Below are positions 16,147 through 25,427 of a stretch of DNA of 35,140 nucleotides, piece by piece (the first letter of the stretch is position 1; every line of letters begins with the position of its first letter). The stretch lies in the NCBI GenBank assembly GCA_943324745.2, contig CALPMT020000032.1, positions 1-35,140 on the forward strand. The letters are read 5' to 3'. The notes under the pieces are model-generated. The model had not been told where the DNA came from. It made no database searches and saw nothing but the letters and a program-made list of their open reading frames with translations. Origin of the DNA: Chitinophaga pinensis (GTDB taxonomy: Bacteria; Bacteroidota; Bacteroidia; Flavobacteriales_D; Crocinitomicaceae). A program made the translations under genes and the position numbers.

Positions 16147-18829
16147 AAACATAAGAGGGCTTCAAATCTTTCCTTTTGATGAAGATCAACAATTTGAGCA
16201 ATTCATCGAAGATTTATTTAATTCATTGTATTCAACTCAATCATTCAGCCATTTTGGTACAGGAGGGCAATCCCAAAATGGGATTGATATTTTTTCAATA
16301 GAACATAAAATTGCAATTCAATGTAAGTTAAAAGATGTTACTTCATCTAATCAATCTACTATTAAAAAAAGATTGATTAAAGATTTTGTTAATGATTTTG
16401 ATGAGTTTTCTAAATATAATTTATCAACCGGTAATAAATTTTCTAAATATATTTTTACAAGTACGTTTAAAGATGATGTAGATATTTCAAAATTATGTAT
16501 TGAAAAAAGTGATGAAAATTTAATCGTTGAATATTGGGGGTGGTCCAAAATTAAAAATTCAATACCTAGATTAATATTAGAAAAGCATTTTAATGCATTT
16601 ATTGAATTATATGATAAATTTTATAAAGATAATGATCCGATAATTCTAATTGAAAATATTTCAGAAAAGGAGTATTTACAAATATTAGAACAACCAATTT
16701 TAGATTTTAAAAATAATAATGTATTTGAGTCAATTTATAATTTATTCAACAATATAATTTTCAATGAATTATCGTTTATACCACCACACATATTTACAAA
16801 ATATTTTCTCAAAATTTATTCAGAAGAGATATATTATGACGATTTTAAATTAACAATAAAAGACGATAAAATTAGAATATTTTTCAACTCATTTCAGATT
16901 GAAAATCAAAATAAAATAATCAGTGAAACAAACATTGAAACTGAGAAATTAGAATTTATACTACAAAAATTCACAAACAATTTATTCTTTTATATAACAA
17001 CAAATAATCAACAAATTGATATTCGATTTAACAAACATTCAGAATGTGATTGTGTAAGATGTAAATATGAAAATTATGATTTTGTTAATATAAATTTTCA
17101 AATTGAGGAGAGTGAAGAAAATGATTTGGATAAATTAATATTAAAGGCTTACATTAATTATAAAGTTGGTAATTACGATACCTCTCTTTTAATTTATATC
17201 AAAGCATTAGATTTAGCTAATCAAAACAAAAAGTTAATTACATCTTTTTTCATCAAAACGAATATTCTAAGACTTAAACAATTATTAAGAAATAGAAATT
17301 TCGGTGCTCCAATAGATGAATCAAGATATTTGGATTTTAATTCAATTAATTTAGATGAAGATGTATGTTCGCTATTAAGCCATCCTCATAAAGAAACGGT
17401 AAAATGGTTACATTATGGAAGATTTAATTCAGATGCATTTAAAGATATAAGCAACCTTTCCAAAAAGTTAAGAGAACATTACAAAAATTCAATTTCGAAT
17501 GGATATGGTTACAATAATCACATAAATTCAATATATCATAGCTTTTTAAATTATGACCTTTTTTTACAGAACAACTGTATAATTTTCGATTGTTTTACCG
17601 AATACAATGAGATTATTGAATTTTTCATTGAAGGATTATATGCATCTCACGCTATTACATCTGAAAGAAATAGCAAATTAGATGGATTTAATGACTATTT
17701 ACTGAAAATCCTTTTAAATAAATCGAATACAGACACATTAATTAAGTTGTTTAGAGAGTATAAATTACAAGAATTAAATTATGTAACCAATGAAGATATT
17801 AATGATAAGAGAATACATAATTCTATCTTAAAGTTAATTTCAAATTTTAGTACCATTTCCGAATTAAAATCGAATTTAGATTCTGATAATGACAAATTTT
17901 TAACTCAATATCGTAATAAAGTTTACAATGGAATTGTTTTAGCAGCACAATTAAATTTTGAAGATGAAATTAGTATTGTACTATTTAACGAAATCATAAA
18001 TTTAATTCAATCAAATAACGTTAATCTCCATTCGAAATACATAGCTTATTTTGTTTCAAAAAAGAATAGTATACTCTCAGATGAATTATTAGTTAACTTT
18101 TTAAATGTTTGTATCTCTAATCCTTTCTTAAATGATTCACGAAGTTTTGAAGATATAATAAATGCTATACATAAGGGGAAAAGAACTTTGACTTTTAATG
18201 ATAATGGCCGAGAAAACATAATTTCATTTTTAACCTACGATAGTAAAAAAGAGATCTACAAATTCGATAATGATATATTAGTAGATTTTTATACCATAAG
18301 TGATAAAGTTACACAAGATAAAATTCGAGAAATTTGTAAATCTTTAATAATATCTTCATTTAATAAAAATTTTTATCATCTCTGTGTCGTTTCAGACGTT
18401 TTAGAATATGAAGAAAATTTGATTGACAAATACATATCAGATTCTTTTCCTAAAAATATTCCAAAAATAATGGGTCGTCCAGTGTATGAGAAAACCGGTT
18501 TAAATAACAATAGCAACCTAGATAATTTGTTCAATATTTTATTCAAACATTCTATAAATACAAATGATGCTAAATTTGATTTTATTAATGATTTCAATTT
18601 ATATTATCAATGGCTTAAAGATTTAGAGGGGTTTGATTATACTGATTTTGACCCAAATTGGATTACTCTTTATGCAACAAGATTTTATTTTAGAGCATTT
18701 TACAAATCTAAATCTCTCAAAAATGAATTAGATAAATACTTTAAATCAGAGTCTTCATACGAAAGTAAAGAAATTATGGAGTGCTACTTTAATATTTACA
18801 CTAGAAAAATTTGGGATTCTGTAATTTAG
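16127..18829 (+). CDS. Large protein with N-terminal Mrr-like nuclease domain
   Basis: About 900 aa. The N-terminus has an Mrr/REase-like pattern: a helix (FEQFIEDLF), GTGGQSQNGID with D54, then I-Q65-C66-K67. Mrr-type domains cut (often modified) DNA. The remaining ~750 residues are helical and repeat-like with no Walker motifs, possibly a TPR-like sensor; a CECDVRC-like Cys cluster (CDCVRC) lies in the middle. The start is unclear: only TTG (16127) or GTG (16136) are in frame, and these lie inside the restriction-gene relic. The native ATG may have been lost at a recombination joint. It is a candidate single-gene defence protein. Confidence 0.65.
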   Translation: MWSVESKNIRGLQIFPFDEDQQFEQFIEDLFNSLYSTQSFSHFGTGGQSQNGIDIFSIEHKIAIQCKLKDVTSSNQSTIKKRLIKDFVNDFDEFSKYNLSTGNKFSKYIFTSTFKDDVDISKLCIEKSDENLIVEYWGWSKIKNSIPRLILEKHFNAFIELYDKFYKDNDPIILIENISEKEYLQILEQPILDFKNNNVFESIYNLFNNIIFNELSFIPPHIFTKYFLKIYSEEIYYDDFKLTIKDDKIRIFFNSFQIENQNKIISETNIETEKLEFILQKFTNNLFFYITTNNQQIDIRFNKHSECDCVRCKYENYDFVNINFQIEESEENDLDKLILKAYINYKVGNYDTSLLIYIKALDLANQNKKLITSFFIKTNILRLKQLLRNRNFGAPIDESRYLDFNSINLDEDVCSLLSHPHKETVKWLHYGRFNSDAFKDISNLSKKLREHYKNSISNGYGYNNHINSIYHSFLNYDLFLQNNCIIFDCFTEYNEIIEFFIEGLYASHAITSERNSKLDGFNDYLLKILLNKSNTDTLIKLFREYKLQELNYVTNEDINDKRIHNSILKLISNFSTISELKSNLDSDNDKFLTQYRNKVYNGIVLAAQLNFEDEISIVLFNEIINLIQSNNVNLHSKYIAYFVSKKNSILSDELLVNFLNVCISNPFLNDSRSFEDIINAIHKGKRTLTFNDNGRENIISFLTYDSKKEIYKFDNDILVDFYTISDKVTQDKIREICKSLIISSFNKNFYHLCVVSDVLEYEENLIDKYISDSFPKNIPKIMGRPVYEKTGLNNNSNLDNLFNILFKHSINTNDAKFDFINDFNLYYQWLKDLEGFDYTDFDPNWITLYATRFYFRAFYKSKSLKNELDKYFKSESSYESKEIMECYFNIYTRKIWDSVI

Positions 18830-18877
18830 CATATCAATTTTAGAATGTAACAAGTGTCAACCTAACTTTTTATATAA

Positions 18878-19630
18878 ATGAGCTTTGCAAAATCAATCAA
18901 TGCAATTGGAAAGTATGATTTTTATTCTTTCGACGATGAAGCATTTGCGAAAAACATAGCAAACTTTTTCAAAGTAAATCTAAAGATAGTTTTTCACTAC
19001 GATTATGAAGATTTTGATAATCAAACACCAAAAGATATTGAATTCCTAGATTTAGGTTATAAGAATACTTTGGTATTAGATGTGAGGTATTTTAAATTGG
19101 ATTATGAAAAGCCATCATTCAATAATGTGTCAAATATGTATGAAATACATATACCAGTTGATATAAAACAAATTGATACACTTTGGTTAGAGTTTAATGA
19201 TACTGGTTTTTTTCAAGTTGATTACATTCCTTTTAATGGTTCTTGGAATTTATTTATAGAAGATTTATTGGGGTTAAACGATGATTACTATAGTTCTAAA
19301 AAAGAACTAATAGATAGTATATTAGAGTTAAGAAATACGTATGTCAATATTCTTCAAAAAATTAATTGTTCAAGCGTAGTTTTGACTACTGATGGCGCAT
19401 ATAATTTTGAAGAAGAAATCTTTGTAAATCCTAATACAAAATTGAATTCAATGGATGATTTTTTGCAATTTATGAAAGAAAAGGACGGTATTAAGTTTTA
19501 TAATTTTATAGATGTTTTAATAAACCGCCCAGCATTAGATAGTAATAGAAACTCGTATTTAGATATTGCTTTAATAGATAATTTTGATGATGTTATTGAT
19601 TTGTCTAAAATCGAGTTAACTAAATCTTAA
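18878..19630 (+). CDS. Hypothetical protein, acidic, unknown family
   Basis: 250 aa, acidic and rich in Asp, Phe and Tyr, without signal peptide or membrane segment. I recognise no domain. It lies 48 bp after the Mrr-like gene in the same direction and converges on the nuclease gene at 19636 with only five bases between stops. It could be a partner or immunity protein of the preceding gene or an independent cargo gene. Confidence 0.6.
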   Translation: MSFAKSINAIGKYDFYSFDDEAFAKNIANFFKVNLKIVFHYDYEDFDNQTPKDIEFLDLGYKNTLVLDVRYFKLDYEKPSFNNVSNMYEIHIPVDIKQIDTLWLEFNDTGFFQVDYIPFNGSWNLFIEDLLGLNDDYYSSKKELIDSILELRNTYVNILQKINCSSVVLTTDGAYNFEEEIFVNPNTKLNSMDDFLQFMKEKDGIKFYNFIDVLINRPALDSNRNSYLDIALIDNFDDVIDLSKIELTKS

Positions 19631-19635
19631 TTATT

Positions 19636-20361
19636 TTATTTATACCAAATTTCTATTTTAAATGTTTTTTCCAAATCAATTTCTACATTATCTTTCAACT
19701 CGATAAAGAAATCAATTCCAGTAATTTCTTCTACCTTATCAATATTGGTTACATAATCGTTGAAATCAACTTTGGTGTTTGTATTTGGAAGAATAAAACC
19801 AATACCTTCCCAATTTCCATTTCGTTTTTGAAGTAGTACTTTGTAATATGCTTTGGGCACAGCAACACGATGAGGTCCGATAGTTGGCATTACAGAATCA
19901 AAGATTGGTCCTGTAACCACATACATACTATCATATTCAACCGCCCAATTTCTAACTTGAATTTCCAACTTTTTCCAAACCCCACGATTAAAACGAGGCA
20001 ATTGCGGAGACATATTCGAATAAAAGAAGGATTGCACCATTGTTTCCATCGAATACCCCATATCCGCAGCAGGTGCCAAATGTCCACGGTCATATCCTGA
20101 TTTTTGATAATCAATCGAAAAATCCGTTCTTGGTATCATCGGGTCAGGAGCAAAAAACTCCCCACGTTTAAAACGTTTCACTGTTTTATCTTTTGTGAGT
20201 AAATACGCCACCCAATTCGCTTGTTTATATTTTGAATTATACGCTAGGGTATAACCTAGATGCCTAATAATCGTATCATTAGCATCATATTTCGGTAATT
20301 CTAATTGAGCAAATAATCCATTGCTAACAACCAATAAAATCAAAAATGTAATCGTTCTCAT
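19636..20361 (-). CDS. Secreted DNA/RNA non-specific endonuclease
   Basis: 241 aa. A signal peptide (cut near residue 19, LFAQ) is followed by the beta-beta-alpha-metal nuclease core of the NucA/EndA family: DRGH at 91-94 with catalytic H94, and N116 and N125 (SNMSPQLPRFNRGVW) as metal-site residues. It would degrade DNA and RNA in the periplasm or outside the cell. It is on the opposite strand to its neighbours. The higher GC and intact motifs suggest a normal housekeeping or accessory gene rather than part of a defence operon. Confidence 0.92.
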   Translation of the reverse strand: MRTITFLILLVVSNGLFAQLELPKYDANDTIIRHLGYTLAYNSKYKQANWVAYLLTKDKTVKRFKRGEFFAPDPMIPRTDFSIDYQKSGYDRGHLAPAADMGYSMETMVQSFFYSNMSPQLPRFNRGVWKKLEIQVRNWAVEYDSMYVVTGPIFDSVMPTIGPHRVAVPKAYYKVLLQKRNGNWEGIGFILPNTNTKVDFNDYVTNIDKVEEITGIDFFIELKDNVEIDLEKTFKIEIWYK

Positions 20362-20483
20362 AAGCGTTTTTTGATTTAAAAATACTCGGTCGTATTGAAT
20401 ACATTATGAATTCAATAATTATTGTTATCGAATAGTTCACTTTAATTATTAATTGATTGCAGATAATAAATATCCTCAAGTAA

Positions 20484-20660
20484 ATTGTGTTTTTAAACTC
20501 ATTCAAAGGTGGTCAGATTGGTGGTCAGATTGTGAGTTTGAATTTGCAATTATCTAAACGTCAAATCGAAATATTAAAACTTTTAGTGTCAGATTTAAAG
20601 TTCTGTAGAACGCAAATTTCCGACAGACGTGAAATAATAAAGCTACAATTTATATGTTAA
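20484..20660 (+). pseudogene. Relic of the C-terminal HTH of an AlbA_2-type ATP-binding regulator
   Basis: A frame open from 20484 to a TAA at 20658 reads GGQIGGQIVSLNLQLSKRQIEILKLL. The GGQIGGQ repeat followed by a winged-helix-like segment is the usual C-terminus of Schlafen/AlbA_2 (RNA-binding ATP-binding) proteins of Bacteroidota. The N-terminal part is absent and the HTH then loses its expected sequence. Probably a leftover of an earlier gene at this insertion point. Confidence 0.4.
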
Positions 20661-20779
20661 TTGTTTCGAAAAATTCAACAGATAAGAAACACTATTTAAA
20701 AAAGAGTTATATATTTGCGGTAACAGTACCCGTTATGCATACCGTAAGATCTGCATTCGGGTCATTTTTTTTTATACCT

Positions 20780-21709
20780 ATGCCAAATAAACCTGCGTAT
20801 TCTTTAAGTGAACAAATAACATTACTAAAATCAAGAGGTATGTTATTCAAAAACGAAACAGATGCAGTAAGTTGTTTAAAGAATATTAGTTATTACCGCT
20901 TAAAAGGGTACTGGTGGGATTTACAAGTTGACAAAATTAACCATCAATTCGAACACAATGTTTATTTCGAAGATGTTATCGAAAGGTACAATTTTGATAA
21001 AGAATTGAGAATAATTTTGTTCAATGCTATTGAATTGATAGAGATTTCATTGAGAACAAAAATGATATATCATTTATCTCTTTCTTATGGTGGTTTATGG
21101 TACAAAAATGAAAATCTATTTGAAAAAGTTCCTCTGAAATTAAAAGACGGTTCGCAAACAACTGTCTACGACAATACAATTTCCGAACTGCAAAAAGAAT
21201 TTAATAGAAGTCAAGAAATCTTTGTGCAAGACCATAAAAAAAGATATCCTAACCAAGATGCTGATGCTTGGAAATTGTTAGAAGTAGCATCATTAGGTAC
21301 TTTGTCAAAACTATTCAAAAATTTAAAACACCAATTACCTGAAAAATCAACTATTTCAAAAGAAATGGGGTTAAATCTTCACTCGGAATTATCTTCTTGG
21401 TTAGAGGCAATCACGTATGTACGTAATATAATCGCTCATCATTCAAGACTTTGGAGTAAAAATATGGTCAAAAAACCTATTTTCGATATTAAAAATCCAA
21501 TAGGTGTCTGGTTTCAAAATCCAATTACACCGGTTCAAATAAAAAAGCCTTTCATTATTATTTCTTGCCTAGTCTATCAATGTAAGATAATTGATAAGAA
21601 TAATCGAATACAAAAAGATATTTTAGAGTTATTCAGAAGATATCCTTCAATTTCAATATATAAATTAGGATTTTTGAATTACTGGGATAAAGAACCTATT
21701 TGGAAGTAA
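20780..21709 (+). CDS. Abi family protein (AbiD/AbiF, Abi_2)
   Basis: 309 aa from the ATG at 20780. An upstream in-frame ATG (20654) adds 42 residues that look non-homologous, while MPNKPAYSLSEQITLLKSRG is the typical Abi_2 opening. The family core SYYRLKGYWW, FNAIELIEISLR and RNIIAHHSRLW is complete. The last contains an R215-x4-H220 HEPN-like RNase motif. AbiD/AbiF proteins abort phage infection, probably through RNA cleavage. It is a single gene with no antitoxin visible; the AT-rich region upstream holds only a relic. Confidence 0.88.
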   Translation: MPNKPAYSLSEQITLLKSRGMLFKNETDAVSCLKNISYYRLKGYWWDLQVDKINHQFEHNVYFEDVIERYNFDKELRIILFNAIELIEISLRTKMIYHLSLSYGGLWYKNENLFEKVPLKLKDGSQTTVYDNTISELQKEFNRSQEIFVQDHKKRYPNQDADAWKLLEVASLGTLSKLFKNLKHQLPEKSTISKEMGLNLHSELSSWLEAITYVRNIIAHHSRLWSKNMVKKPIFDIKNPIGVWFQNPITPVQIKKPFIIISCLVYQCKIIDKNNRIQKDILELFRRYPSISIYKLGFLNYWDKEPIWK

Positions 21710-21795
21710 AATGTCAAAATAACCTGTATTTCTATACTTTTAAATTTTTAAAGTTAGAAAAGGTAATTTATGGTCTTCCTCCTTTTCGTCCTTTT

Positions 21796-21914
21796 ACAAA
21801 GAAAACTTATCTGCAAGGGTATATAAAACACTCCTAACGTCGTTCCCTTGCGTATACCATTCCAAGCCTATTCGTCAGAATTCCTCACTACGGCTTTCCA
21901 TTAGTTTTCTTTGT
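21796..21914. repeat. Nested inverted repeat (possible structured RNA)
   Basis: The outer arms ACAAAGAAAACT (21796-21807) and AGTTTTCTTTGT (21903-21914) are perfect 12-bp complements. An inner pair GCAAGGG (21813-21819) / CCCTTGC (21845-21851) forms a second stem. The spacing and nesting exceed what I would expect by chance. Confidence 0.6.
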
Positions 21915-22180
21915 TACGTCCTCCTGCGTCGTCAGTCACGGCTTCCTCATCCCCCCAAGCCCCTAATAAGTGAGTCTCCTCATTCCACTACACACCTGCA
22001 TCTTCGCACATCTCTCGTCACTCGTCACTTTTATTGGGGGTCTGTCGCCGTTTGAGTTTGGCTCGCCTGCTAAATCGCTCAGGCTTCAGGTTTGTCACAT
22101 TTTTTGCAATCCTCGTTCACAGTCGCTTTGTTGTACTTCGGCGCCCGTAACCGTCTGCCTACATACATCAAAGCCACTTA

Positions 22181-22248
22181 TCCACTCCGCACACAAGAGT
22201 ATTCATTTTTCCGCTACTCTTCATAATTTCATACACTTGTCTTTTTCC
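22181..22248. repeat. Imperfect direct repeat, copy 1
   Basis: A C-rich segment with CACACAAGAGTATTCAT and TTTCATACACTTG blocks, repeated with changes at 22801-22867, about 620 bp downstream. Confidence 0.7.
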
Positions 22249-22800
22249 ATCGCAGAGGCAAAAAAATGCGCCAAACCTTCGTGCATACTGCAGAGGTCGT
22301 TCCCGCGCTTCCTCATCCTTCGTCACCGCTCTACTCTCCCCCCTTCGCTCAACTCGCAGTCGGCTCGCGCGCACAGGCAGATATTCCACTTCGTATTTAA
22401 ATATTTCGGCTCATTTATAATTCATCATTCACAATTTATAATTCCATTAGTTGCCTTTCCCAACGCACAGCTGAAGGCTCCATTACCTTAAAACTTTCAT
22501 TTTTTTTCAATAATCTTACATAAATCCCAAATGTTCGCAACCCTCACATTTGATTTTCGAGCATTGTAAACAATGCCTATACAGATATGCTAGCATCGTC
22601 TTTTTTTTGATCGTTAGCAATACTATAATCTCAATTTTACCTAGTAATTTGATTGATTATATTTTGTGAGAATGTAACGTAAATTTATTATTGTCACATT
22701 GAGACTTTCGAAGTGTGTAGTAATAAGGGAAATAATATTACCCCCTCATTCCCAGTAGCTATGTCATTTCTTCTAAAGTCGTAATGCCAAAGCAACTTTA

Positions 22801-22867
22801 CCATTCCCCACACAAGAGTATTCATCTTTCCACTGCGTTACAAGATTTCATACACTTGATTTTTTCC
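22801..22867. repeat. Imperfect direct repeat, copy 2
   Basis: Second copy of the 22181-22248 segment, with the same two conserved blocks and a similar pyrimidine run behind them (TTTTTTCCCGCG). Confidence 0.7.
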
Positions 22868-23251
22868 CGCGCTAACGTGTTTCGCTTCGATACAAATTGA
22901 ATCATTCAGCTTTATAATCTCATTTTTAAATCCTGCTACAAGGAATAAAAAATCAAAATAGGTCGCAAATTTAGTCGGCAATCACACAATTCCGCCCACA
23001 CAGGCAGTAAAGGTCGAGCCCTTCGGGTTTTGAAAACAAAATGTGACTCACTTTCCTTGATTAAATTTTAGTATCAATCATCACTCTATATATCTGATAT
23101 TAATCTCACCAACATTTTTTTTCCAAAAACCATGACAGCCTTTCCCTTTGCCTCCAGTGGAAATGGCTTTCTTTTTTTCTTTTTTTTCTTTTGAAAAAAT
23201 TTATCTGGGCGAAGCCCTAAAAGGGCGAGCATAATTTTTAAACCGTGAATT

Positions 23252-23431
23252 ATGTACAAACGCACCAATCCAGCAGTTATTAGAGCCATTTACAGAGAAA
23301 TGAGCAAAGAGGAACTCAAAGCAGAGTTGAACGTGATTTTTGAACACGCTAGAACAGAAACGAAAGCGAATAGAAAGCAGATGCTTAAAAGTCTTTATCA
23401 GTATGCTCAGTCTTTAATTTTAAGTAGATAG
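23252..23431 (+). CDS. Small helical conserved protein
   Basis: 59 aa starting MYKRTNPAVIRAIYREM, highly charged and helical (Glu, Lys, Arg, Ala), no membrane segment. It stops two bases before the next gene and so very likely forms a two-gene operon with it. I believe this pair recurs in flavobacterial accessory regions, but I recognise no function. Confidence 0.6.
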   Translation: MYKRTNPAVIRAIYREMSKEELKAELNVIFEHARTETKANRKQMLKSLYQYAQSLILSR

Positions 23432-23433
23432 TT

Positions 23434-23853
23434 ATGATACAATTTAGATTAACTACCTATCGAGAAGAAAAAACATATCAAGGATCATACTTTTTCATTT
23501 TAAACAAGGGAAATAACAGTGGGAAACCACTGTTAACCCCTTGTCCGAATTGTTTTGTTTGTATCTGTGATAATGACCAGGACAAAGAAGAATTGTACTG
23601 GTTATTATTTGGAATGTGGCAAGGAAAAGCCATTCATCCCCATTTGATTGGTTCCGTTATTCCGTTTATTCGCTTACGAGAATTGTCCGACCTCATCAAA
23701 ATAGGATTAGAAAAACTAACAATCAATCCGGAAAAGGTCCGAAAGAATATTTCTAAAATCGTCCAAATGGAAAAACACCAGGTCAATATTCAAAAACAAC
23801 TAGACTTAATCAAACAAATGAAACGAGCGTTGATTTTTGAGGTGCTGAAATAG
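23434..23853 (+). CDS. DUF6943-like conserved protein
   Basis: 139 aa. The segment YFFILNKGNNSGKPLLTPCPNCFV followed by LYWLLFGMWQGKAIHPHLIGSVIPFI is, as I recall it, the hallmark of the Bacteroidota DUF6943 family. The C-terminus (about 105-139) is helical and charged. Function unknown. A 3' fragment of a second copy lies at 28031-28105. The stop codon is inside the terminator hairpin. Confidence 0.65.
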   Translation: MIQFRLTTYREEKTYQGSYFFILNKGNNSGKPLLTPCPNCFVCICDNDQDKEELYWLLFGMWQGKAIHPHLIGSVIPFIRLRELSDLIKIGLEKLTINPEKVRKNISKIVQMEKHQVNIQKQLDLIKQMKRALIFEVLK

Positions 23854-23863
23854 CACCTCTTTT
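23839..23863 (+). terminator. Intrinsic terminator overlapping the stop codon
   Basis: GAGGTGCT and AGCACCTC pair over 8 bp around a 5-nt loop and are followed by TTTT. The TAG stop of the DUF6943-like gene spans the loop and stem. The fragment copy at 28087-28115 keeps a longer stem with a T/G wobble. Confidence 0.75.
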
Positions 23864-24056
23864 GATAGGTTAGCCTACCTGTTTTTATAAGTAGTTGGGT
23901 TTAGTTTGGTGGAATTTAGTTATATTTAATGAGTAATCTCGTTGCTCGCGGTTAGTAAGCTAATAGATTGTTGTAAATAATCACATTTATGAGGGAGTAT
24001 GAATAAGTTACCAGCAAGTAAAATCAAAAGTTATAAATTTCAATAAAACTATTAAA

Positions 24057-25235
24057 ATGACTAAAAGACCAACTAAAACAAATCCAATAAGAACAAATCC
24101 TGTTTCGCTTAATGAGTCAACCTTAGAGTCAAATATTGCTAGTGAGATAGCAACTCTTTTTAATTCACCTTTCAATTTTGGGTATCCTTTACGTTTAAGA
24201 CATTTGTTTGAGTTTGATATAATAAATTTTTCCGCTTTCAAAAAAAGAAAAACAAAGCTATATCGTTTAACTCCAATAGAAGAAAATCGCGGTGGAGGAT
24301 GGGATACAAAAATAACTATTCCAAAGGGTAATGGTGATAGTAGAGCTATTTTTATTCAATTTAAAAGCGGCAGCCACAATGAAGGGAATAATATTACTGG
24401 TAGTATTTTCAATTTATCAGTGAAAACACCAAATCCACATGCAGAATTCACTTTCAATGATAACAAAAGTAAAAATCCAACTTCGTCTAATAATCAACAT
24501 AATACCTTAAAAACCTTGTCCGATCATTTAGTAAAAAACGGTTTGTCTTCTAAATCGGTAATGTATGGATTTCCTAGAATTACGAAATTGAATGATTTTG
24601 ACAAACTAGAAGACGATTTAATTTTACACACTACTTTTCTGACAATAGACGAAATGGACGCTGAAGCAAAAAAGGCAAAAACAAATTTATATGATAGAAA
24701 AATCCATAATTTCAGAACTTGCTACATCTCTGAAAATCGCAAAGAGATTTCTTCCGATGTATTTGAACTAAAAAACTCAAATGAATATGAAGATGTTCTA
24801 TATGAAATTATTCTCGTAAAACTCTCGCATTATAGAAATCAGTTTTCAAAAGACGTTCCAAGTAAATACTTAAACAATGACTTGTTTTTAATGTTGGCTG
24901 AATATCTCAAAATAAATCCATTCAAGACTTTAAATCTATTTGATAATTACCCTAGACATTTTAAAAATGAAATAAGAAATTACTTTAAAGAGTTAATAGC
25001 AGAAAGAGATAACAATTTTTACGAAATATTTGAAAGAAACGAATTAAATGACGATCCTTTTGTCTGGAGAGAGAGATTGTATAATCGTATTGTCGAGTTT
25101 TTTGAGTCTCGACAAGACCAAACGATAAATATCCAATTTGATATACCTAGTAAATACACTTTTAATTTAGATAGTGAAAAAGAAATTGAATTTGATTTAA
25201 TAGCTGAACACAATTTGAGTTTATTAGTTTTTTAA
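24057..25235 (+). CDS. Cassette A: PD-(D/E)XK-like protein, putative defence nuclease
   Basis: 392 aa. The likely nuclease core lies at 75-103: EENRGGGWD with E75/E76 and D83, then FIQ101-F-K103 (a D-x17-Q-x-K arrangement as in Mrr/Vsr-like nucleases). The rest is helical and unlike any family I can name. It is the only gene of its cassette, starting 50 bp after the GTTACC core and ending 35 bp before the attC-like site. Nuclease activity is inferred from the motif; without an ATPase partner it could act alone. Confidence 0.6.
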   Translation: MTKRPTKTNPIRTNPVSLNESTLESNIASEIATLFNSPFNFGYPLRLRHLFEFDIINFSAFKKRKTKLYRLTPIEENRGGGWDTKITIPKGNGDSRAIFIQFKSGSHNEGNNITGSIFNLSVKTPNPHAEFTFNDNKSKNPTSSNNQHNTLKTLSDHLVKNGLSSKSVMYGFPRITKLNDFDKLEDDLILHTTFLTIDEMDAEAKKAKTNLYDRKIHNFRTCYISENRKEISSDVFELKNSNEYEDVLYEIILVKLSHYRNQFSKDVPSKYLNNDLFLMLAEYLKINPFKTLNLFDNYPRHFKNEIRNYFKELIAERDNNFYEIFERNELNDDPFVWRERLYNRIVEFFESRQDQTINIQFDIPSKYTFNLDSEKEIEFDLIAEHNLSLLVF

Positions 25236-25266
25236 AAGAAAATAGTAATAGACAAAAATATCGCTA

Positions 25267-25394
25267 GCAGGTAACAGCGCCTAGGAGCTTCCACCTCAGT
25301 TCTTCGAATTACTGTGTAGCGGTTAAAAGAAATATTGTAGTTTTGAATAAAGTTTTGCGAAGCGGTGGTAGCACCTAGGTGCAAAACGTTATTC
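25267..25394 (+). other. attC-like site A
   Basis: R'' GCAGGTAAC (25267-25275), then L'' at 25277-25295, whose complement recurs at 25364-25382 as L' (16 of 19 positions match, built around CCTAGG). The 3' end is the core GTTATTC (25388-25394). Total about 128 bp with a long variable centre. Confidence 0.65.
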
Positions 25395-25427
25395 CTCATT
25401 TTACTAAACAGACAACAACAGAATAAT

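Larger units (their letters stand above)
21710..23251 (+). other. 1.5-kb gene-poor region with repeats and odd composition
   Basis: No ORF here looks like protein: the longest is rich in Ser, His, Pro and Cys, with no family resemblance. From 21780 to 22380 the plus strand is C/T-rich and clearly higher in GC than its neighbours. A nested inverted repeat (21796-21914) and a ~67-bp imperfect direct repeat (22181-22248, 22801-22867) are present. Near the end is GGGCGAAGCCC (about 23207-23217), a tight hairpin shortly before the small gene at 23252. It may be a decayed element or a structured non-coding RNA locus. Confidence 0.5.

Noticed and set aside
20654..20779. Longer start for the Abi_2 protein
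   Set aside because: The 42 extra residues do not resemble the family, and the ATG at 20780 gives the typical N-terminus.
21970..22491. A 173-codon ORF on the plus strand in the gene-poor region
   Set aside because: Composition (Ser, His, Pro, Cys, Leu-rich), no family resemblance, no ribosome site, and it lies across a repeat; it looks like chance in C-rich DNA.
23865..24006. Possible attI or further attC-like site before cassette A
   Set aside because: It ends in the GTTACC core, but I found no paired L arms and no integrase nearby.
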